Shown: in pieces, positions 62,001 through 64,000 of the stretch
Numbering within the stretch: the first letter of the stretch is position 1
Layout of the letters: the number at the start of each line of letters is the position of its first letter
NCBI GenBank assembly: GCA_965230225.1
Contig: CBDDKM010000002.1
Span: 1 to 64,000, forward strand
Length of the DNA: 64,000 nucleotides
Direction: 5' to 3'
DNA from: CALSMU01 sp965230225
Lineage (GTDB): Bacteria > Bacteroidota > Bacteroidia > Flavobacteriales_D > Parvicellaceae
Position numbers and translations under genes: made by a program
Notes under the pieces: model-generated
Told to the model about the DNA's origin: nothing
Database searches by the model: none
The model's input: only the letters and a program-made list of their open reading frames with translations

Positions 62001-62228
62001 GTGTTCTTACCTAACCTTCATGGGTACGATCCATTATCTTACGAATTAATGATCTTTAACAGATGGGGTGATTTAATCTTCCAATCTGCGCATCCATCGA
62101 TTGGATGGGATGGAACTTATAAAGGAGCTCCTGCACAAACAGATGTCTACGTATGGAAAATACGTGTTAAAGACCAAATTGGTGGAGAATTCAAAGACTA
62201 CATCGGACATGTTACCTTGTTAAGATAG
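56097..62228 (+). CDS. Giant SprB-repeat surface adhesin with T9SS type B sorting domain
   Basis: A 2043-residue secreted protein. Order: signal peptide (1-20), CUB-like domain (21-140; CCDYLTVYDN), a Cys-rich segment (145-200; NQDETGIDCGGTYC), a jelly-roll/MAM-like domain (215-400), fifteen SprB-type repeats of about 77 residues (442-1620), an Ig-like domain, PKD-like domains (1790-1950; CQWDFGNGVIS, NYVWDFGYNGD), and a C-terminal type B T9SS domain (about 1955-2043; VPNAFTADGNGVNDVF, FNRWGDLIF, WDGTYKGAP). SprB repeats occur in the gliding adhesin of Flavobacterium. The repeats fall in tetrads; see findings. Confidence 0.94.
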   Translation: MKNFILSFTLLFLTALTGTAQTYNIDTDGGAIGTGATINGCSGTISEGVGNYGNSESFQITFCAPAGQAIQLNFTTWNVETCCDYLTVYDNSTNSGTQLFYGHGGSNPGVITSTGSCITLTWTTDGSVTYAGWEAAISCYTPGTCSDGVQNQDETGIDCGGTYCYPCSCFNGIQDPGEDGVDCGAVCGTPCPCDVTVTPTPASLPCGGGQVTLVAEGSGSVFYALDNDFNGGSAGVGWNVSPAGQFDNPCDPSVDGGTYMWMGNTTAAPRTLETAPLDVSCGGDICFYLDFATQGGLEPCEGPDLTNEGVYLEYSIDGGTTWVTINYFEPDAGGTTGPYLSWAQYCFPIPPAAQTATTLFHWFQNGSSGTCCDHWGIDNVTISSQNCNPYYYNWDQVAGSGPDDSTQVENIVTTTDFTVWYTNGVDDSCSTTITINVGALDPITVNGTDEICIGDNDGTITIDPATGGTAPYTYEIDDGTNTTTQVGSGAFTGVAPGTYDVTVTDAAGCQSFGTITINPGITCCPMTNTEAFTDVTCNGANDGTITLTENLGAAPVTFSIDNGATTQTNGNFTGLAPGTYNILITDANNCTYTSVIEIDEPPVITITPTVVDATCGLSNGSIDLVGGGGSGSGYTYSIDAGANFQASGSFTGLPAANYDVVVEDGTGCQQTMVVTINNGGAPTIDNVAFTDPTCDGACNGTITITASGGTGAITYSIDNGTNFQASNNFTALCGNTYDIAITDAMGCPAYSSVTLTDPGPIVFDTNITNLLCNSVCNGSIDIISVTGGDGNYQYSSDNGATFQAGSLFGNLCAGTYDLVVEDGNNCVGNMTVAVTEPAPLTLTTNSTDPLCNGACDGTIDLTAGGGIPGYNYSMDNGVTWFPTPNFIGVCDGTYSVVVEDANGCKVYDNVTLTDPPVVSFTTTPVDATCGNANGSIDVTAAGGDGNYQYSNDNGVTFQASNQFNGLMAGNYDIVVIDGNGCGDTNTVAINNLGAPLIDSITTTDPFCSGSCDGTITIYASQGAGGFQYSIDGGATFQASNVFTNQCVGTYNVVVEDMNLCQVNGVTNLVDPAAIVYNVNITNLDCFNQCIGEIEITNVLGGNGTYTYSIDGGATFQAGNTFTTLCAGNYDVVVMDGNNCTATSTETVTEPTQVSFTFTTTANSCNQLNGACDGSIDITPSGGTGAYTYSIDNGATFVGTNVFNSLCAGNYDVVVMDANNCTSTQVVTVTEPTALSFTSTTTTTSCGQSNGSIDFTAVGGTPGYEFSIDNGVSYQLGTVFNGLPAGAYDCCIRDANGCTYCAVVNINNDAAQSIDNIAFTDPSCNGACDGTVTVTVSGGTPPIMYSIDGGPLQISNVFTGICTGTHNILTQDDNGCQALGSVTLTEPAAITYTPALTHLLCFNQCIGVIDLTTTTGGDGNYQYSIDNGATMQASPIFNGLCAGTYNILIQDGNGCIGTGTETITEPTALTLAFSTVDATCNTYCDGSASAIVGGGVTPYDYQWSGGIAGSQDTDANNLCAGTYDLVILDDNGCQIDTMAFVINEPAPFTINNLVVTDELCNGDCSGTIMVDATGATAFSIDSGATMQASQNFNNLCAGTYNIYVENAAGCITTSTATVNSPPVLTLTTDADTTICLGGTATICGYANGGTGAYTYDWDIPAQGQCQTVSPTATSLYRVMVTDANGCTTAEMDVNVIVNPPLQIFAYQDESICPGDTAQIEASAMGGNGGPYTYTWINDQDGTIMNGELHQVDPMVTTTYTAIVNDGCSPPDSASITITVLPTPDLQWTASALSGCDPLTVDFTNNTDPFMTGSCQWDFGNGVISNDCNPTYTFDTPGCYDVTFSVYSPDGCKSDTILTNYICVSEVPTPDFSFGPQPTTILDPYIEFTNLSTGATNYVWDFGYNGDIDTVEVDPGYLYPDDSAGNYQVCLTAISIDGCDSTICYNVLIEDEFLMYVPNAFTADGNGVNDVFLPNLHGYDPLSYELMIFNRWGDLIFQSAHPSIGWDGTYKGAPAQTDVYVWKIRVKDQIGGEFKDYIGHVTLLR
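57903..60731 (+). repeat. Three tandem tetrads of SprB repeats
   Basis: Units 3-14 of the adhesin form three copies of a four-unit block: 57903-58844 (942 bases), 58845-59792 (948) and 59793-60731 (939). In each, the first unit starts (V/S)xxxT..TCG..NGSID and ends in NN, the second has ID...TDP, the third NITNL...C or similar, the fourth ends in EP. Confidence 0.8.
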
Positions 62229-62258
62229 GTACCACTTTTATTAACATAAAAAGAAGGG

Positions 62259-62285
62259 GCGATCATTACTGGTCGCCTTTTTTTA
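62259..62285 (+). terminator. Intrinsic terminator after the adhesin gene
   Basis: GGCGATC and GGTCGCC pair (one G-U) around a six-base loop, followed by a T run. Confidence 0.85.
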
Positions 62286-62300
62286 TTTTTATGCGATCGA

Positions 62301-64000
62301 ATGGGTTTGGTTAGAAAACATATTGGGCTTTTAGTTGGGTTGGTATTAATCACTTTAGCATTATATCCCACCCTCAATAATGGAATGCTTTTCTGGGACG
62401 ACCATGCTTATATTCTGGAAAATGAACTGGCTCATTCTTTATCAACCGACAACATTAAAAATGCTTTTAGTACTTCTTCGGTTAACTCCAACTATCATCC
62501 TTTAACTCATTTATCGTGGGCAGTGGATTACTCCATAAATGGCAAAGGACCTGGATTGTTTCATTTGCATAATTTATTGCTGCACTTGCTAAATTCCATT
62601 TTGGTTTACTTGTTCATTTTTTTGCTTTCTAAAAACACTAAAATAGCCACGGTAGCCATTATTTTGTTCGGATTGCACCCTATGCATGTAGAATCTGTTG
62701 CATGGATATCGGCGAGAAAGGATTTGTTATACAGCTTCTATTTCCTTCTAGCTATGATCGTTTATTCTTTGCGATATCGAGGAAACCGAAAAGCCATCTA
62801 TTACTTAACAGGGGCCTATTTATGCTTTCTGCTTTCTCTACTCTCCAAAGGAATGGCTATAACACTCCCACTTATACTACTAGCAATAGATTATTATCAC
62901 CACCAAAAGGATTGGAAAAAACTAGTACTGGAAAAGATTCCATTCATTATAACAGCATTATTCTTTGCGTACATCGGATATCTTGGACAGGGAGAAGGGC
63001 AAGCACTTAATGATCTTGAAGAAGTTTCCTTTATCAAACGAATATTTGTTGCATCCTATGGTGTGGTTTTCTACATCATTAAGCTGTTTATTCCAGAGGG
63101 TTTATCAGCATTCCATCCCTACCCAGCAGGAGACTTACCCTGGTACTTTTATGTATCTATAGTTCCTGTGCTACTATTAATTTATGGAATTTTCAAAGGC
63201 ATTAGAAAAAATCGCACCATGTCATTTGGTGTTTTATTCTTTCTAATTTCCATTGCTCCAGTAATTCAATTAGTCCCTTTTGGTCTGGCTGTTGTTGCAG
63301 AACGATATACCTATCTTCCTTACGTTGGACTAATATTCGTTTTGGCATTTTGGTGGGAGAAGCTCTTAAAACAAACCCAGAGAAAGCCTATTATTTATGT
63401 TACCTCCTGTCTTTATGTAATTGGTCTAGGCACCATTTCATTTCAGCAAAGCCACATTTGGAAAAATGATAAAACTCTTTGGACTCAGGTAATAGAAGAA
63501 TATCCCGATCATTATTTTGCATACGCCAATGTAGCAGACTATTGTCTGGAATACGGAAACAATGATTGTGCCCTTGAACATTATAACAAAACCATTGAAA
63601 GAGAAAACCGATACTATTTGGCCTATAATAATCGGGGGCTAATACACCAAAGCAATGGCAATTTGGACCTGGCTCTTTCTGATTTTGAAAAAGCCATAGA
63701 ACTAGGGAATTATACCAAAGCTTATATTAATGCTGGAGTAATATACTACAATAACAATCAGGATTCGTTAGCCTTACTGGCATTTAACGAGGCAATTAAA
63801 CACGACTCCACTTATGCTTTAGCCTGGTTTAATCTGGGGAATATTCATTTCCGTTCTGGTCAATATGAAAAAGCTTTGCAAGATTTTAACAAGGCTGAAT
63901 CAATGGGGTACCAACATTACAATTTCCTGATCATTCGTTCAAAAGCTCACCTCCAACTTGGTAATGTTGAAGATGCTTTTAATGACTTACAAAATCAAAC
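62301..64000 (+). CDS. TMTC-like membrane glycosyltransferase with TPR domain, 5' part (runs off the window)
   Basis: A 566-residue partial protein from ATG 62301; an earlier ATG at 62291 is out of frame and stops. The first 390 residues hold about ten spans and GT-C-like motifs: LFWDDHAYI (the acidic DD of the first loop), YHPLTHLSWAVDY, LFGLHPMHVESVAWISARKD and LSLLSKGMAITLPL. This matches the TMTC (O-mannosyltransferase) family and its bacterial homologs. From about residue 400, TPRs follow (AYANVADYCLEYGNNDCALEHY; YNNRGLIHQSNGNLDLA). The frame is open at the last base. Sugar donor and acceptor are unknown. Confidence 0.85.
   Translation, partial: MGLVRKHIGLLVGLVLITLALYPTLNNGMLFWDDHAYILENELAHSLSTDNIKNAFSTSSVNSNYHPLTHLSWAVDYSINGKGPGLFHLHNLLLHLLNSILVYLFIFLLSKNTKIATVAIILFGLHPMHVESVAWISARKDLLYSFYFLLAMIVYSLRYRGNRKAIYYLTGAYLCFLLSLLSKGMAITLPLILLAIDYYHHQKDWKKLVLEKIPFIITALFFAYIGYLGQGEGQALNDLEEVSFIKRIFVASYGVVFYIIKLFIPEGLSAFHPYPAGDLPWYFYVSIVPVLLLIYGIFKGIRKNRTMSFGVLFFLISIAPVIQLVPFGLAVVAERYTYLPYVGLIFVLAFWWEKLLKQTQRKPIIYVTSCLYVIGLGTISFQQSHIWKNDKTLWTQVIEEYPDHYFAYANVADYCLEYGNNDCALEHYNKTIERENRYYLAYNNRGLIHQSNGNLDLALSDFEKAIELGNYTKAYINAGVIYYNNNQDSLALLAFNEAIKHDSTYALAWFNLGNIHFRSGQYEKALQDFNKAESMGYQHYNFLIIRSKAHLQLGNVEDAFNDLQNQ

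Noticed and set aside
1..64000. tRNA, rRNA, CRISPR, IS or phage elements
   Set aside because: I looked for clover-leaf-like GGTTCGA arms, direct repeats with spacers, and transposase motifs and found none; repeats in the adhesin are coding.

Overview
The window is chromosomal DNA from a member of the Bacteroidota, most likely an aerobic marine or freshwater Flavobacteriales. The evidence is type IX secretion (T9SS) sorting domains, a PorX regulator, SprB repeats, an LpxC-FabZ fusion, an alternative complex III (ACIII) operon, Bacteroidota-type promoters (TTG, about 20 bases, TAnnTTTG) and weak ribosome binding sites. I see no rRNA, tRNA, CRISPR array, insertion sequence, integrase or phage gene. 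It reads as core genome with a few accessory surface genes.

Layout. 1-7.6 kb is an envelope and redox region: the end of a T9SS cargo protein, a TlpA thioredoxin, an outer-membrane porin-like protein, an Omp28 lipoprotein, a PKD-like lipoprotein, a secreted barrel-like protein fused to a heavy-metal (HMA) domain, then on the other strand a rhodanese lipoprotein and a five-heme lipoprotein. 7.7-10.9 kb is the lipid A block lpxD, lpxC/fabZ, lpxA. 11-22.8 kb holds a PKD cargo protein, an HD hydrolase, porX, OsmC and DUF302 proteins, a cytochrome c lipoprotein, heme A synthase, ADP-forming acyl-CoA synthetase, a 60-residue conserved protein, queG and ruvB. 22.9-36.3 kb is the respiratory core on the minus strand: actABCDEF, a terminator, then coxB (split by a frameshift) and coxA. 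37-41.8 kb is rimP-nusA-infB. 41.9-44.3 kb is dprA and an FtsX-like permease. 44.3-50.5 kb is a CNNM/CBS protein, a small membrane protein, lptC, a TPR-like protein, an outer-membrane protein, coaX and a YceI protein. 50.6-55.3 kb carries a membrane pyrophosphatase, lysoplasmalogenase, arfB and a putative metalloprotease. The end holds a 2043-residue SprB-repeat adhesin and the start of a TMTC-like membrane TPR protein.

How it fits together. ACIII oxidises menaquinol and passes electrons through its cytochromes to the CoxAB oxidase; ctaA supplies heme A, and the small cytochromes may be extra carriers. The pyrophosphatase adds ion pumping from biosynthetic pyrophosphate, and the ADP-forming synthetase makes ATP from acyl-CoA. 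The lpx block and lptC build and export LPS, which anchors the T9SS cargo made by three genes here; PorX regulates that secretion system.

The points most worth checking are the coxB frameshift, the non-AUG (CTG) start of coaX behind an 11-bp hairpin, terminator-like hairpins lying at the 5' ends of rimP, lptC and the gene after coxA, a four-unit higher-order repeat with co-varying cysteines in the giant adhesin, and a histidine-rich loop in ActF. All assignments are from reading the sequence; no database search was run.
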